NCBI GenBank assembly: GCA_026874595.1
Contig: CM049311.1
Location: 18,811,676 to 18,875,675, forward strand
Source: Sipunculus nudus
Lineage: Eukaryota > Annelida > Sipuncula > Golfingiida > Sipunculidae
Direction: 5' to 3'
DNA length: 64,000 nt
Made by a program: the position numbers and the translations under genes. The notes under the pieces are model-generated. The model searched no databases and was not told the origin of the DNA. It saw only the letters and a list, made by a program, of their open reading frames with translations. Numbering within the stretch: the first letter of the stretch is position 1; every line of letters starts with the position of its first letter. This document shows positions 12,740-25,661 of this stretch, one piece after another.

Positions 12740-14500
12740 TGTAGGATTCAATAATATGAAAGATTTTTTTCTTTAACTTTTCTCCACAAAAATCTGTTTT
12801 TTTCCTAGCTGCTCTACCAGCCTTGGTAATAAAATTATAAATATTTTTTATTCATTGGTCCGGGTTAGTAAAATTTGGTTTGTAAAAACACCTTTCAGAA
12901 AGGCTCCCGGCCTTTTCCCTTTTTTCTCAATTCAAACTTGCAGGATGCATTTATAATGTATGAATTTGTCTTTAAAATGCTGTGTAGTTTAAAATATACT
13001 CTGTTTCTTGAGACAATATAATAACAAAGGCAAAGTGTATTTGTACAACCATCTGTGAAAAATTTAAAAAAAATAAAGCCCCGGGTTTTAGTTTTACTTT
13101 CCCCATGCATGTTGGGACCTGGCCGGGGGGTCCTGGCTTTTGGTCTGTCTAAAACGCAGTTTTTATATGCAATGATTCTTTTATAATTATAATGCACATT
13201 AAACTCACTTTAAATATGTAACTATATTACTCTTTATATATTTATACTATGTTAAATGACCGAAATAATTATCTGTACATGATTAAGCATTCTAAGCACA
13301 AACAATGTGGAAAAGCTGACATTGACCGATCTTAAGATGAAAACGAAATACACTTATGTTTCAATAGATTGTGGTGCAAACCAGTACAAAACCATGGAGG
13401 TGTATAAAATCTACAGCTGCTGAGTAAAATATATACGGTAATAGGCCTATAATACATAAAGTAAAGGCCGACTTTTAACTACATTTATTGACAGATATAA
13501 AAAAAAACAAACTCTCACCATTAATAGTGTATAGACCCTATAGACATGCACAAATTTAAATTGATACACAAAAATTCGAATTACCGCTTTGTATACACAC
13601 AAAGATCGTACTGTTAAAAGATCATGCTTGACTTGTAGTGAGAATTAAACATACCTAGACAAATGATACATATTTCTCTGGAATTTATCGCATTACTGAT
13701 TGGTTTTATCAACAAAATTTATTACAACGTAAATACAAACCGATTATTTTAGCTACGAGTGTTCAATGTGTGAACATGTTTACCAGTGAATGGTAGTGAA
13801 TGGATAATAATAACACCTTCCAATGAATAACAATGCAAAAAAAAAGTATCGGAACAATGAAATAGTCTGCTGGCTTCCGAGAGGGACGAGGTGTCCAAAC
13901 CCAGCTGCGACTATTGTTATTGTGACTAAAAAGGTCTATCAGGATTCTAACACCTGCTGCACCTCTGGTATAATGGCTAAGAAATGTGGTATGGAATCAT
14001 GAGTGAGGTAGTGAAAAAACCTTCTATGACTATCTATCCGGTGACTGAGAAGTCGTTCTAGCCTTAAAGGATTAAAATGAAAGTGGCAAGGCCGTCAAGT
14101 ATGGCTGTGGATAAGAGATCAAATGACCTGTGAGGTAAGAGGCAAAGCCACTATACCACTAAAGGTGTTTAATAATATTAATATAGTATTTTGATCAAAC
14201 AGTTGATTTGCTCATTTTGGTAATGTTTTCATATTCTGCTGGAAATGCAAGAATATACACTTATTACATCGGTGTGGTATGCCGAATGTTTATAAAATGT
14301 TTATTCATATGATTGTGTAAGCTTAAATTAACTGAAATATACGTAAAATCCCTGGTTTTAAACATGATTTTATGATATAGTAAAAAAGAATGAAACATTT
14401 TTTTGAGCTTTTGCATGGATGCTCATTAATTCAGGAGGTTAGGATATCGCATTTTTATTTTTCTAAACAAAATAGCTGCACCTACGCAGTAAAAACGGTT
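12740..14500. other. Non-coding stretch, nothing recognised
   Basis: AT-rich with scattered short frames. The 100-codon minus-strand frame at 12895-13197 has no recognisable motif. Confidence 0.4.
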
Positions 14501-17500
14501 ATGTTACATATGAATCGGTTGCGCTTCCCCTGTAGTGCCAGAGCATGATGGTCCATGAGCCAGACGGATGGTCGGTACCATCCGAGGAGAATAATTCTCA
14601 TTGTGATATTCGGCAAGGTATACACCCCTAGAATTTGAATATATGTGATAGCATTGTATAATTGGTAGCTTATTGTCTGTATGGCGCTCTTGATATGCCA
14701 CCCTCAAATAAATATGTTGCATCAACGTGGTAAAACATATGAGGGTAGGAGTAACTCATTTGTATATAACTTTTGAGATATTTAGAGTAGGAATACGAAA
14801 GCATACCACTTTAGAGTATATTAATTTTGCTTTTAAATGATATCAAACATGATGACGTTGTTAAATGTTTCAAGGTCACGGAGGGTCAATAATGCAAGCA
14901 TGAAAAAAATTAAAATCTCTCATTGCTGAAACACTTTTAATTTGCATAAACTTTTCTAGATTTAGTAAGGTATAAGAAATATAGCAGTTTGTATTATCCC
15001 AAAGGAAATAATGAAAACTGGGAATTATACTGGTGTGCCTTATGCCTTCTTTTGTACATTCTCATCTATTGACACGGGGTAGTTACTGTACTGGTGACGT
15101 TCCGATGCCTTGGCCATTTGTAGGGTAAAGTTGGGATAGGTTTAACATTTTTAGTTGTAACAATTGTGGTACTTAAAATAACAATACATATGACTTATCC
15201 AAGGAACGTATCTGATTTACTTTAAAAACACTAATTTTGATGACCTTGGCCTTTTGAAGGTCACGGAGGGATCAGCAAGTGCAAATTTGATAAAGTGCAG
15301 GACTATACTATGGACTTGTAACCAGCTCTGCGGGAAAACAAGAGATATTTGACACGGTATGTCTCAGTTTCAAAGCAAATATTTATTTTTTTGAATAAGT
15401 TAAACACACCTATTGTTTGTTAAATTGAAATAGTGCCGGCAAGCAAACTGTTTGAAAAAGAAAGGCATAAAGCTCTGACTAAAGCCATGACTCCTATGCT
15501 ACCACCAATCCAATGGAAAAGTATACGAGTCATGTTTTCATGGCCATAAGCTTGTTGGCTTGTCTTCAGTACTTTGGTTGTGTTAACTGAACCTGTCAAA
15601 TTGTTCATTTCTTCCAGTTAATGGTTGAATTTTTTTAGAGATGATTTTAATAAAACATTTATTGACCCAGCATTTCTCCAAAAAACGTTATCCCATTCAC
15701 TTAAAAAGAACATCATTATATATGTATGATCCTCGTGTCATGCAGTCACCATTTTCTTCTGAACCTAAATACTTTTATTTTAAATTGGTCTTATCTGGTT
15801 CCTGCAGTTTGAATGGTCAATGATTAAAAGAAACATATGATTAAAAAGCAAGTTGGCTGGGAGACACCGATGTGTTTTTTTGTGCAACATCAACGCTTTC
15901 TTTTTTAAGCACGATTATCTGTAGCCGGGTTGCCAGACCAGAAAACCTACCCTAACCTTGCTATTTGGTGTAAAGAATTTTCATGATTTAATTTTATTCT
16001 CTAGACGATTGTTATTCTAAATCCGCCGGGGGCCAAGCTGGCACCCTTGGGCAATTTTATAAACGTTGATTGAAAAAAGTGTTATCATTGTCAAATCTTT
16101 GTAATTTTCAGCTTATCTAAACAAGACAACATGTTGTACTTTCATACTTATTTTTAGCTACTGTTTTGAAAACATGTTGATTACTTAATTTATTTCTGAA
16201 AGCAGTAAATGAAAGTACAGAAAAAAAATGTTACGTGTAGCAGGCCTGAATTTTTGCCAACAGCATATTTACAGTTTCTAAACATTTCTCATTGCACTTT
16301 ATGAATATAGAAATAACAATAAACAAGAACAAATTAAAACCCTTATGAAAAATATGCTGTCATAGTGATAACAAAATGTTGTTTATGAATGTTCTTCACC
16401 TTGATACATAAATGTGATCAAAGACTTTAAAGAGTTACATTTATAAAAAAAGCAAAATAAACTACATCAGAGCTCCCTCCTTTGGCTTAAGACATGCAAA
16501 CCACAGTGAAAAGTTACCTGCGGAATATTTGAAGCAATCCTACGCTGCAGTTACTGTATGTATTCGATCCTTTGTTTAACCGCTTTCAAAAAATCATTCT
16601 GGTTCATGTTTGAAAACCAGTAAGTTTAGCTACATTAACAAAAAATACACCAGGCTATACATTCTCACAAACTCTTTTTTGTAATAAATTATAAATACAA
16701 ATAATTCAATAATAAAAGCCCAAAGTGAGATTTTTTAAATTCCCAATTATAAACCTCGGGAAAAATATTCTTCACCCTGGACGATTATTGTAATCAGAGG
16801 CTTTATTGATGTCTATTCACTTACCAATATTTCAAGATAAAAAGGTTCAGGGAATTCCGGAAAAGGCCTCATACATAAGTAATACCACCCTTAAACACTC
16901 CCTGTTGCAATACGAGTGGCTCGTAGAGGATCTGTATTTATTTCCAATGTACATTGAAGGAAAATACTACTAATATGAGTAGGCCCTGACAGAATAAGTA
17001 CCATCATTATTTCACGTAAAAAAATTAGCCGAATCATCGCATGAAACTCTGGAGCCTGAAATAAATTAATAGCGTCATACACATTAAAACAACACATATC
17101 GCGTTTCCCTAAGAAACGGTTGATTCGTACAGTAGTGAACCATTGCTTAACGTAGGTCTCAACAAAGTATTTCGATTTTAAGGAACAAAGCTTAATCTGT
17201 GGTTACTATAGTTTGCCAAATGATCCCAAGCATCCGAATAAATGGCGACCAACTCATCCGTATCGGAAAGTGAACCAAAAGACTGGTTGAGTTTGTTTTA
17301 AAATCCAAATTGTTTTAAATATGCTATGAACGCAGCGATCAGCTAGCAGGTGATGAGGTCCGAATATTCAAATTCCTGAAGCACCATCAAATTTCTATGC
17401 AGCAGATACACTGTTTTCTCGGATTGTTATTCACAATTCGTCAGTGCAAAGAATGTTGATGCAGCAGTCATCTGTGTCTCAGAAAAGGCTCGAAATCTTC

Positions 17501-17600
17501 AGCAGACATTGTATTTTGTCATCTTCTAGGTAAGAGGATTTTTTCTCGTAGAAGACATTTGGTGATGAGAACAGATGGCCAAAGAGAACATGTTTCACTC
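14500..17600. repeat. Segmental duplication block A, part 2
   Basis: It matches 54900-58690 in the same orientation. Anchors are GGTCCATGAGCCAGACGG (14551 and 54932), TGTTTGAAAAAGAAAGGCAT (15449 and 56541), GTTGGCTGGGAG (15852 and 57009) and GTATTCGATCCTTTGTTTAA (16561 and 57714). A 180-bp sample near 16500 shows about 12 % difference. Block B has two extra insertions here. No gene is supported. Confidence 0.85.
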
Positions 17601-17934
17601 CTGTTTCAGTGCGAGGTTTCAGTTCATATGATGAAGTTTTGCGTTTCAGACAATCAGTTGGGGAACCTACTAGTAAATACAATGGGACACGTGAGACTCC
17701 CCCATGGCTATTGAGTCAACTAAGCAACAACGCCATTCAACTGAAAAAGAATAAGCAAACAGTTTCAAACCAAGTGAAACTTGCCTTATCCTAATGCATT
17801 ATAATACGAGCCAGAATAGACCCAGAACCTCCACATATTCATAATAATCAAGGTGTTTCCCTTACACTACTAGAAATCAAAACCTTACCATCTAACGCAA
17901 ACTCTCTCATTGGTATCAAAATCGGTGTTGCTGT

Positions 17935-18370
17935 CGAGTCTTTACTAACCGAGTCCAAGTGAAAGTACGAGTCCAAGGTACCCAAGTCCGAGTCTTTCAG
18001 GTTCGAGTCCACATCGACTATATGTGAGTCCGAGTCTTTTAGAGCTCGAGTTCAATTCCGAGGCCAGTGAAATATCTTTATTTAAAACACATTTAATTTG
18101 ATATACATGATTATCATGACATATATTCATGTGTATATATGCCTTTACTTTGAGGTTTAAAAACATTCAGATCCCGATTTAGGGATAACGTTTGTATATA
18201 CAGTCTATATTCTCTATATATGAGAGGTTTCCCCCATCTAAATATCGCAGGCAGCAGCCTTTTCTCCTTGGAGTCCAGAAGGACTCAGCTAGACATCTCG
18301 ATTCCATACCTCCGATTCTGAGTAAAAATCCGAGTCCATGAAACTTCAGTCCAAGTCCTACATAGCCGAT
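17935..18370. repeat. GAGTCCRAGTC short-word repeat, two clusters
   Basis: The words GAGTCC, AAGTCC and GAGTCTTT recur from 17936 to 18062 and again, with intervening sequence, at 18270-18360. The minus strand reads as low-complexity glycine/leucine (GLGL), which explains the open frames there. It is a degenerate short-period minisatellite. Confidence 0.7.
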
Positions 18371-18379
18371 CAATAGCAT

Positions 18380-19540
18380 ACAGAAGAAATTCAGCTTGCT
18401 GTAAAATAATGTTTTTCTTTATTTTTTCTTAAGCTTCTATACATACCTCCATGGGAAATATTATACTTCAACCAAAAGTGAGATGTATATGAGACAGAAA
18501 GTGGGTCAGACGAAGCATTGTATAAAAATGCATCCCTTTAAAACACATCAAACCACTATTCTCCTATGAAAACTTCTACCCTGATGAATAAAGTAATTTG
18601 TTGGAAATACAAAATCAGATAAAAATGTACAATAGTTAATATATTGAGAATAGATAACTCAGACATAGGATTCTAGCTCTCTTGTAGGAACCATAACACG
18701 ATTTTTTTTTTTATTTTAAGATGCTTTAACTCGCAATTTTAAAACAAACACAAATACACCAAAAATATATGGTATATGCTATTCCAAACAACCCAGAGAT
18801 TTTGGTGCTATAAATAAACCAAATAACATAATATTTGCAGTTGGTAAGAGTGTGACACACCAACTTTATTCACAAAGCCCATTTTTTTATTTGGAATAAA
18901 ATGTTATTGTATATAACCTGCGCAACGATGAAAACTTTTTGCAACGAGATATTTCATCATTTTTTCACAATTGCACTCTTTGACCCTCCCTGGCCCTACA
19001 AAATGTGCAAAGGTCATCTTATTTAATATCATTTAAAACAAAATAAATATATTTTATGATATTGCTTTTATAGTGTTCCTCTCAGAATCGCCAATGTTTA
19101 ATACAAATGTGTTGCCCCTACTCCTACATGTCTTACACAAGTGGTGCAATAAATGGGTTTACGGGTAGGTTTATAAACGGGCTGATACACACAGAAAGCT
19201 ACCATCGACTCAATGCAATTACGTTTTCTAACTCCAGGGTAATACCATGCAAGAAATCAGTATTAGAATTATTCCCCTCAGACGGTAACGGTGACAAAAT
19301 GTTCAGTGTCTGGCTCATGGACTATATGACAGGGATGTTTTGAAGCTTGAAATGATTGAGCTTATCTCTATAGTCCTGTTTCGTCTGAGACTGTGTGTGT
19401 TTATCTTGCAACCTTACTCAACTGAACTCCTAAATCAACCAAAAATAGGCAGGATAAATATCCGAAGATTTACAATAGTGCGGTAGTATTTATGTTGTGA
19501 TAGTATATTAATAAAATCAAATTCTGAAAATTGACGGTGC
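18380..19540. other. Nothing recognised
   Basis: AT-rich sequence separating duplication parts. The plus-strand 78-codon frame at 19107-19343 shows no signal peptide or domain. Confidence 0.4.
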
Positions 19541-19640
19541 AATAAAAGTCTTAAAGGAGGTAAATGTTCTGTGTTATATATCTAAGAACTCGCCAATAGA
19601 CTATCAGTGGAGCCGTTACACGCTCGTCCGGTCGTAAAAC

Positions 19641-19701
19641 ATGAAGGTTATACAATTCATTGTGGGTAACCTAATCATTTGTTTTGCCTGGATTTCATCT
19701 G
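19641..19701 (+). CDS. First exon: intact signal peptide (family copy 3)
   Basis: The exon begins MKVIQFIVGNLIICFAWISS and ends on the first base of the next codon (phase 1). The donor is GTCAGG, weaker than consensus. A short N-region with lysine followed by about 13 hydrophobic residues is a typical secretory signal peptide. The exon is 61 nt, exactly the length of the copy at 52050. The leader GAGCCGTTACACGCTCGTCC is shared in part with the copies at 22647 and 5664. A related second exon starts 224 bp after the donor (19926). Homology, exon length and phase support a real secreted-protein family. I do not recognise it, and further exons were not found. Confidence 0.55.
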
Positions 19702-19925
19702 GTCAGGAAACCTTTAATATTTTTTGCAGTTCTTATTAATTTCCATTAATTATCCATAAACCCAGAAGAAAAAATTCGTACCAAACGTCCTACATTTCTT
19801 ATATAATTTTTTTAGGTGCGCTCAAGATAATAGAAGGATTGTTAACGGCAAAGAAAAACTGATATTATTTGCTATTTCTTCCGATTACTATTCTTTTCTA
19901 ATCCACGGTTGGGTGTGTTATCTAG

Positions 19926-19969
19926 ACACCAGTTTAATAGGAACAGATATCGCACCCAAATTTTATCGT
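19926..19969 (+). CDS. Second exon of the signal-peptide family
   Basis: Acceptor TTATCTAG precedes ACACCAG. Joined in phase 1 to the exon at 19641, it reads D-T-S-L-I-G-T-D-I-A-P-K-F-Y-R, with no stop and ending in phase 0. The 3' border here is TGGAAGC, where the other copies have GTAAGC, so this donor may be lost. The copy at 53173 is nine bases longer, a three-codon in-frame difference. That agrees with constraint on the reading frame at some time in the past. Confidence 0.45.
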
Positions 19970-20580
19970 GGAAGCATGTCAACTTCAAAAGATAATCACA
20001 TTTCTTTCATTTAAATATTATTAACGTCTCTCAAACATACAATACAAACCTCTTACATATAATCTCGGTTTATGCAAAATCTTAACGTATATAGATTCGG
20101 TTTATACACTCGGACACTCGGACAGTTAAGAAATGCTCAAAGGGTGCGGAGGTCAAACATTGTATTTTTTCTCTCAGAGATGTAGCCATTAACTTTATAT
20201 ATTTGTATATAATAAGAAAAAATAAAGCCTCAGTTTGAAGCCACTTATCCATCTAAATAAAGTTAATCATTAATTATGTCACAAAGTCATATATCTGCAT
20301 CCTCATCAAACATAACAATATCAAACACAAATTAGATGAATTATTCGAATGATTATTTACGTTGAAAGTAGTACCCCTACTCAGTAATTTACCACCTGGT
20401 TTCAATTAATAGTTTCGAATTGTAATGTAAAATCAACTTAATTTAGATATAGGACAAATGTTGCCAAGAACTATTGCAAATATGATCAATATGGATCATC
20501 GTATTATAATTTTATATAATACTAATAATATAAATTTTTATTATTATCCTTATCATTATTTTTTTTATTATATGTTGCAG

Positions 20581-20582
20581 TA

Positions 20583-20637
<55 letters not shown>
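20581..20637. repeat. (TA)n microsatellite
   Basis: A TA run of about 55 bp, following the exon 1/exon 2 unit as in the copies at 6178 and 53540. Confidence 0.95.
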
Positions 20638-20639
<2 letters not shown>

Positions 20640-20641
<2 letters not shown>

Positions 20642-21850
20642 TCATAATACTAATAACTTTTGTTTTCTTAATTACAACTCTCCGCAATTTAGTCCTAACC
20701 TAGAGCATCAAATGAAATAGTTGTAAACTTTACCTGTACATCGACATGTTCCTGTGTAAAAATCTGTATATTCTCATGGTACTTTACTTCATATTTTACC
20801 TGTTATGGCTGATGATTTGTATGCCCACAAAACACATCCTGGAAAAATATAATTATTAATGTAACTTGTGTATACGCTAATAATATCATTAACAGTACAC
20901 AAAAACGTTATAAAGTTCTCAGACGTCGTCAACACAGTAAACAAACTATCTTTTCAATCTAAAGTCTGTTTCACCAACTGCTGTCTACTTGTTTTTGTGG
21001 ATGATATACTTAACATTTATATTTTTCAATAATTTCCAAGGAAACAACATATGGAAGTGACAACCTAATATGGCAATTAAGAATTTTACAATAAATCCCC
21101 TGTTAATGTTTCACAGCATTTTAGTCTCTTCACCATGATCTGGCAGATATGATGTGTCCCTCCATAAGTAAGTCTGTTATGTTGTAAAATGTAGACTGAT
21201 TTCTAATATTTTCAGAAAATTCAGCTTCTCAAATAAGGTGTAAGGTAGGTATATAATTACCTTGTTGAAAATTAGGTCCTTTAATCCTCTACTCTACACT
21301 ACACTTGTTTCCCTCTAAATGAAACTATTTAAAATTTTCATAGCAAAAAACAGGTGGACATGAAGGGATGAAATGGACTATACCTTTGTCATCGTAAAGA
21401 CTTTAACTAAATCTGAACATTCAGTCCATTACCTATCGATGGTGGGATTTCTCTACAATCGGTTTATTTAAATAATCATATGGCTTTAATCCAATGGAGA
21501 AATAATTCATGGTCGAAATTATCGCATAAACTGAAAGATTTCAGAAGACAAAAATATTACATGAATACAAAATGGTCAATTTAGCTGTATTTAATATATA
21601 AGAATAGTTGTTGTGTCCGACCAGGCGTGACAACATGCTTCGCATAGCGGAGTGACTAAATGAACGAACCAGGCGTGACCACATGCTGCGCATAGCGGAG
21701 TGACTGAAGAAACGAACAAGGCGTGACCACATATGCTGCGCCTAGCGGAGTGACTGAAGAATCAACCAGGCGTGACCACATGCTGCGTTTAGCGGAGTGA
21801 CCACATGCTGCGCCTAGCGGGGTATGGAAACGTGAGGGACGTGGCGTGGA
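20640..21850. repeat. Segmental duplication block A, part 3
   Basis: It matches 60405-60965: CCGCAATTTA then TCCTAACCTAG-like text, TTGTAAACTTTAC, and later the GACCAGGCGTGAC minisatellite. Block B is shorter because of deletions and fewer minisatellite units. Confidence 0.75.
21620..21840 (+). repeat. 48-bp minisatellite, about 4-5 units
   Basis: Units starting ACCAGGCGTGACCACATGCT begin at 21620, 21668, 21716 and 21765, followed by a partial unit. Each contains GCGCATAGCGGAGTGACTGA. Block B has about two units (60870-60945), so copy number has changed since the duplication. Confidence 0.9.
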
Positions 21851-22465
21851 AACCTGCTGCGTCTCTGTTTGGTGACTAAGTATTCAGGCCTTCTCTTCCT
21901 TCCAAGGACTGCTGAGGTGTCTGACCAAGCGTGACGGCATGCTGCGCCTGCAGAGCATAGCTGACGAGACTCGAAAGGCGTGAAGACACGGTGTGCCTAG
22001 ATCAAAAGCAAGATTGGCCAAACGTTATCATTCACATTTCACTAGGATCCATGGTTTACTGGTAACTGTTCTCCTGTTGTCCTGCGATCTCTGTGCGTTC
22101 AGAAACAGGTGGTCCACTAGTATTATGCTATGTAACACTGCACCCCTTATTCGCACACAAATCTTACTTATCTTTAAGTTCGTGAAGTATTGGTCTTTAG
22201 GAATTGGTACCGCCTACTTTAAAACTTACAATGTAATGCCCTGACATAGAGAATATAAATGGTTTTAATAATTGGTTAAAAATACACTTAGAATATGTCT
22301 CGATTAAACAATGTAGCAAAGTAAACAGGGACTGATAAGCATTGTTAACGTCTGCCAGTTGATGAATTCCAAGACCAATGGTAACGCTAACAAAACACAT
22401 TTTCATCAAGTATCCACTTAGCCATACATAAAAGTACAAAATTCGAGATCCCTATATAGAATAGA

Positions 22466-22467
22466 GG

Positions 22468-22540
<73 letters not shown>
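22466..22540. repeat. (TA)n microsatellite
   Basis: A TA run of about 75 bp between the two copies of the 850-bp tandem duplication. Confidence 0.95.
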
Positions 22541-22541
<1 letters not shown>

Positions 22542-22646
22542 GGTTATTCACTGTGAGGTAACAGGTGTTTGATATAATTATGGTGCTACCATTAGACTTA
22601 AAGCGGAGTCGTTACACAGACATACACGTTCGTCCCTACGTACATC

Positions 22647-22706
22647 ATGAATATTATACAGCTGGTTGTGGGCCTGCTAATTATTCCCTGTTCCAGAATT
22701 ATTCAG
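22647..22706 (+). pseudogene. Signal-peptide exon with one-base deletion (family copy 4)
   Basis: It begins MNIIQLVVGLLIIPCSRIIQ and is followed by donor GTCAGT. Against the 61-nt copies it is one base short near its 3' end, so the phase changes from 1 to 0 and would not join the family's second exon correctly. The leader GGAGTCGTTACACAG...CGTTCGTCC is conserved with the copy at 19641. No second exon follows. It is probably a partial or broken gene copy. Confidence 0.5.
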
Positions 22707-23249
22707 GTCAGTTAACCTTTATGGGAATAGTATTGTAGATCTTATTAGAAACATATCCGAAGTATCCATATATCTAGAGGAAATGTAATGAGGAAATGTT
22801 TGATAAGAAAAATATTATTGATAAACATCTTCGGCGGGCCTAGATCAAAAGCAACTTTGGCCAACGATATCATTTATATTTCACATGCATCCTTGGTTTA
22901 CCGGTACTATTCTCCTGAGGTCCACCGATCTCTGTGCGTTCAGAAACAGGTGATGCACCAAAATTATGCAGTGTAACCCTTCACCCCTGGTTCGCATACA
23001 AAATGATCTTTACTTATTTTTCAGTTCGTGAAGTATTGGTACTTTTGAATCGGTATCACCTACTTTAAAAGTTACTATGTAATAATCTGACATGGAAAAT
23101 ATAAATGGTTTTAATAATTGGTTAAAAAACACTTAGACCGTATCTCGATAAAACAATGTACCGTAGTAAACAGGGACGGATAAACATACACATTCTCAGC
23201 AAGTATCCACTTAGCCAATCATAAAAGTGACAATACGAGATCCCTAAAT

Positions 23250-23800
23250 AGAAATAGATTTTAAAATTTGCAAGTGAGATTAATAATAATAATGACAATA
23301 ATATTAATAATAATAATTATTATTATTTTAAATTATACTATAGTAAAATAAAATATATTTAATATATACATGTATATATTATATAATCCGAAATTGAAAT
23401 TAAACTCACATAAATTAAATAAATGCATGCGAATAAAGAAAAGCCATCATAATAATAAAAATAAAAATAACAATGATAAATAGTACTTTTATTATGCAGT
23501 TTCACCATTAATATTCGGGTCTCACAGCAGCGAGAAAAATTGCGCGTCATTTATTGAGAAACCATTTCAGCACTTTGATCATATTTGTTCCCTAATATTC
23601 TCATTTTACATTTTCTTTTATCTATTTTAGTTTATCTTTACTGTTCATGAATTATATACAAAGAAAATCAGTTTAGTGTAAACGCAGATACACATATTAT
23701 CAAATATACATGGAACAAAGAGGACGGTACACAAAGGTTAACATTACACACATGTTAACGAAACTTATACAAGTAATATCATAAAATTAATATTTCACAG
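23250..23800. other. AT-rich (AAT/TTA)n-like stretch
   Basis: Imperfect (ATA/ATT) simple sequence from about 23275 to 23340, then AT-rich DNA. Nothing else seen. Confidence 0.6.
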
Positions 23801-23893
23801 CAGTTACTACAGCACATATCTTGGTCATTCAATGCCTGAGCCACAGGCTGTGTGGGCTGCAGTGGTAAGTGATAACCCCAGCTGCTGGCAGGG

Positions 23894-23914
23894 TGTGGTT
23901 GCCTAGCAACCACA
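23894..23914. promoter_or_regulatory. RFX (X-box) palindrome
   Basis: TGTGGTTGC, then CTA, then GCAACCACA: nine-base arms around a 3-nt centre. The core GTTGCCTAGCAAC fits the known RFX-family consensus (GTTGCC, short spacer, GCAAC). It sits in a GC-richer patch (23820-23945) that also holds a donor-like GGTAAGTG at 23863. In animals X-boxes often mark ciliary gene promoters. No adjoining gene is identified here. Confidence 0.55.
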
Positions 23915-23999
23915 GAGCGTTCAGGGTAGCTGGATCATAGCATTTTGTTAAAAAGGCTTGATTTGACCAGTACAAACCGCATTTTTCCTATTAACTTAA

Positions 24000-24800
24000 T
24001 ATTTTCTTCAACTTTATTAATAAACCTTTCAGCACATGTATTTGATTTCCCAGTAAGATAGTAATGTATGCTACAGTAAAGGCATGATGGTGGGACCTAC
24101 AACAGCAGGGTACCATGTAAATTTGACATTTTAAGCTGGCTATAACTATTTTAATCCAACTTTAACCACAAAAACATTCTGTATGCATTAAAAGACATGT
24201 TTGGCTCTCTAATATTTAGTTAATTTTTATTTACAAACAATGTAACACCCTTAATTTATTGTATCCGGGAATTTAAGCCGACAATTGAGCACTCCAGTAT
24301 TCGAAATAGACCTACCTAAGCGGGTACAATGTGCTTCCTTGACCGATTTTTTAAATCACATTTCATATATGAGACAATTTAAAAGGTGCCTAATTATTTT
24401 CTCCTTTAATTTATCAACAATATATAAGAAGACCATAAGTAAATTAAGTTGATTAATATAAATTAATATGAATGATTCAGAATTTATGTACACTAACTTG
24501 ATGATTGAATATGTTATTTAAAATAAATGAACCACACAGAAATCTAACGCCACACTGTTATATGAACCAATAATATTTCTAGTAATGTTAATCTGCAAAA
24601 TTGGTTAAGCATGAGTTTAATGTGTATTTATTTTCAATTACGTTTATATTAGCTGATGGGAGGGCCATAATAAAAGAAATGAAAAATAGTCTAAACATGT
24701 GATTTCTAATTGTGGTCAAACATATATTGCTTATATAGAATATGATGTGTATTTATTTTCATTTACATGATATAAGCTTGTGGTAGAGTCAGATGGAGAA
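24000..24800. other. AT-rich, nothing recognised
   Basis: No plausible exon or repeat boundary seen. Confidence 0.4.
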
Positions 24801-24807
24801 GGTCTTT

Positions 24808-25661
24808 GAGTTACGGAATGAGATTTTGGACTATTTTTATTGAAATAATTAAGTAAATAATTATTTTTAACATAAAATAGGCGAAGTGATTTTGATTTTT
24901 TTGGAATGGACTTAAGTAAGTATATTAACAAGAACATTCAACAGATAATATTACAACAGTTCAATATTTACAAGTTAATTTATTTTAAATATTTAAATAA
25001 TTGGATTATTTATAAATGTAATGGGTTACGGATAGACAAAAGCGAGGTAACAACGAAAGCTTGTGACGGCATATTGTAATTATATAATTACATAATATAA
25101 CTTGGATGGCTTTTTTTATTAAACAGTGTAGAAATCCTTCGAAAACCCCTTCATGTCTGATTGTTAAAGCAAATGGATTAATATGCACCCTTCAGGAAAC
25201 AGCAAATAATGATTAATCTCTGCTCAGAAATGTATCAATGTATAATGGTAAATACATGTATTTTACATCTGATTTAAGCCTAGGGTTATAATGTATTATC
25301 AGACTCAAAACTGTATACTGGTATTTTATTAGGTCAATTTGAATAAAAATTCTATAAAAATAAGCAATTTCTAAAATTATAATGGGTAAGTCCTGCTGTA
25401 TCCAAATCAAAGAAAAAAATAAACAAGCTACACAAGCACAAGCATAGATACCATGTTAATCATTCCGTAACCTAACGTACACTGCCATGAATTGTCATTC
25501 CGTAACCATATTATTATTATGTATTTATTATAACAATTTCAAATGATATCATTTATTTGAAGCTTTTTAGGCATAAACAGAGGATTTAAAATTAAAACTT
25601 TTGACCACTCCTTCTTGTTTTTTTTCTGTTTTTAATCTTTTTTATTGGTCACGGAATGAGT
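24808..25661. repeat. Recurring word TTACGGAATGA in both orientations
   Basis: GTTACGGAATGAG lies at 24809 (+). TCATTCCGTAACC lies at 25460 and again, perfectly, at 25495 (reverse sense). GGTCACGGAATGAG lies at 25648 (+), with a truncated GTTACGGA near 25025. The mixed orientations would allow long-range stems and may be termini of small nested elements. Confidence 0.5.

Larger units (their letters stand above)
21985..23245 (+). repeat. Tandem duplication of about 850 bp
   Basis: 21990-22450 recurs at 22838-23245, with shared text TAGATCAAAAGCAA, TCTCTGTGCGTTCAGAAACAG, TTCGTGAAGTATTGGT, TATAAATGGTTTTAATAATT and CAAGTATCCACTTAGCCA. TAG before ATCAAAAGC and CAG followed by GTG could be splice borders of a third exon of the neighbouring family. 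However, the two copies differ by single-base indels and contain stops in different frames, so coding is not supported. Confidence 0.65.

Noticed and set aside
21993-22976. Third exon of the signal-peptide family in the 850-bp tandem units
   Set aside because: Splice-like borders exist, but the two copies carry single-base indels and stops in different frames, so I could not support coding.
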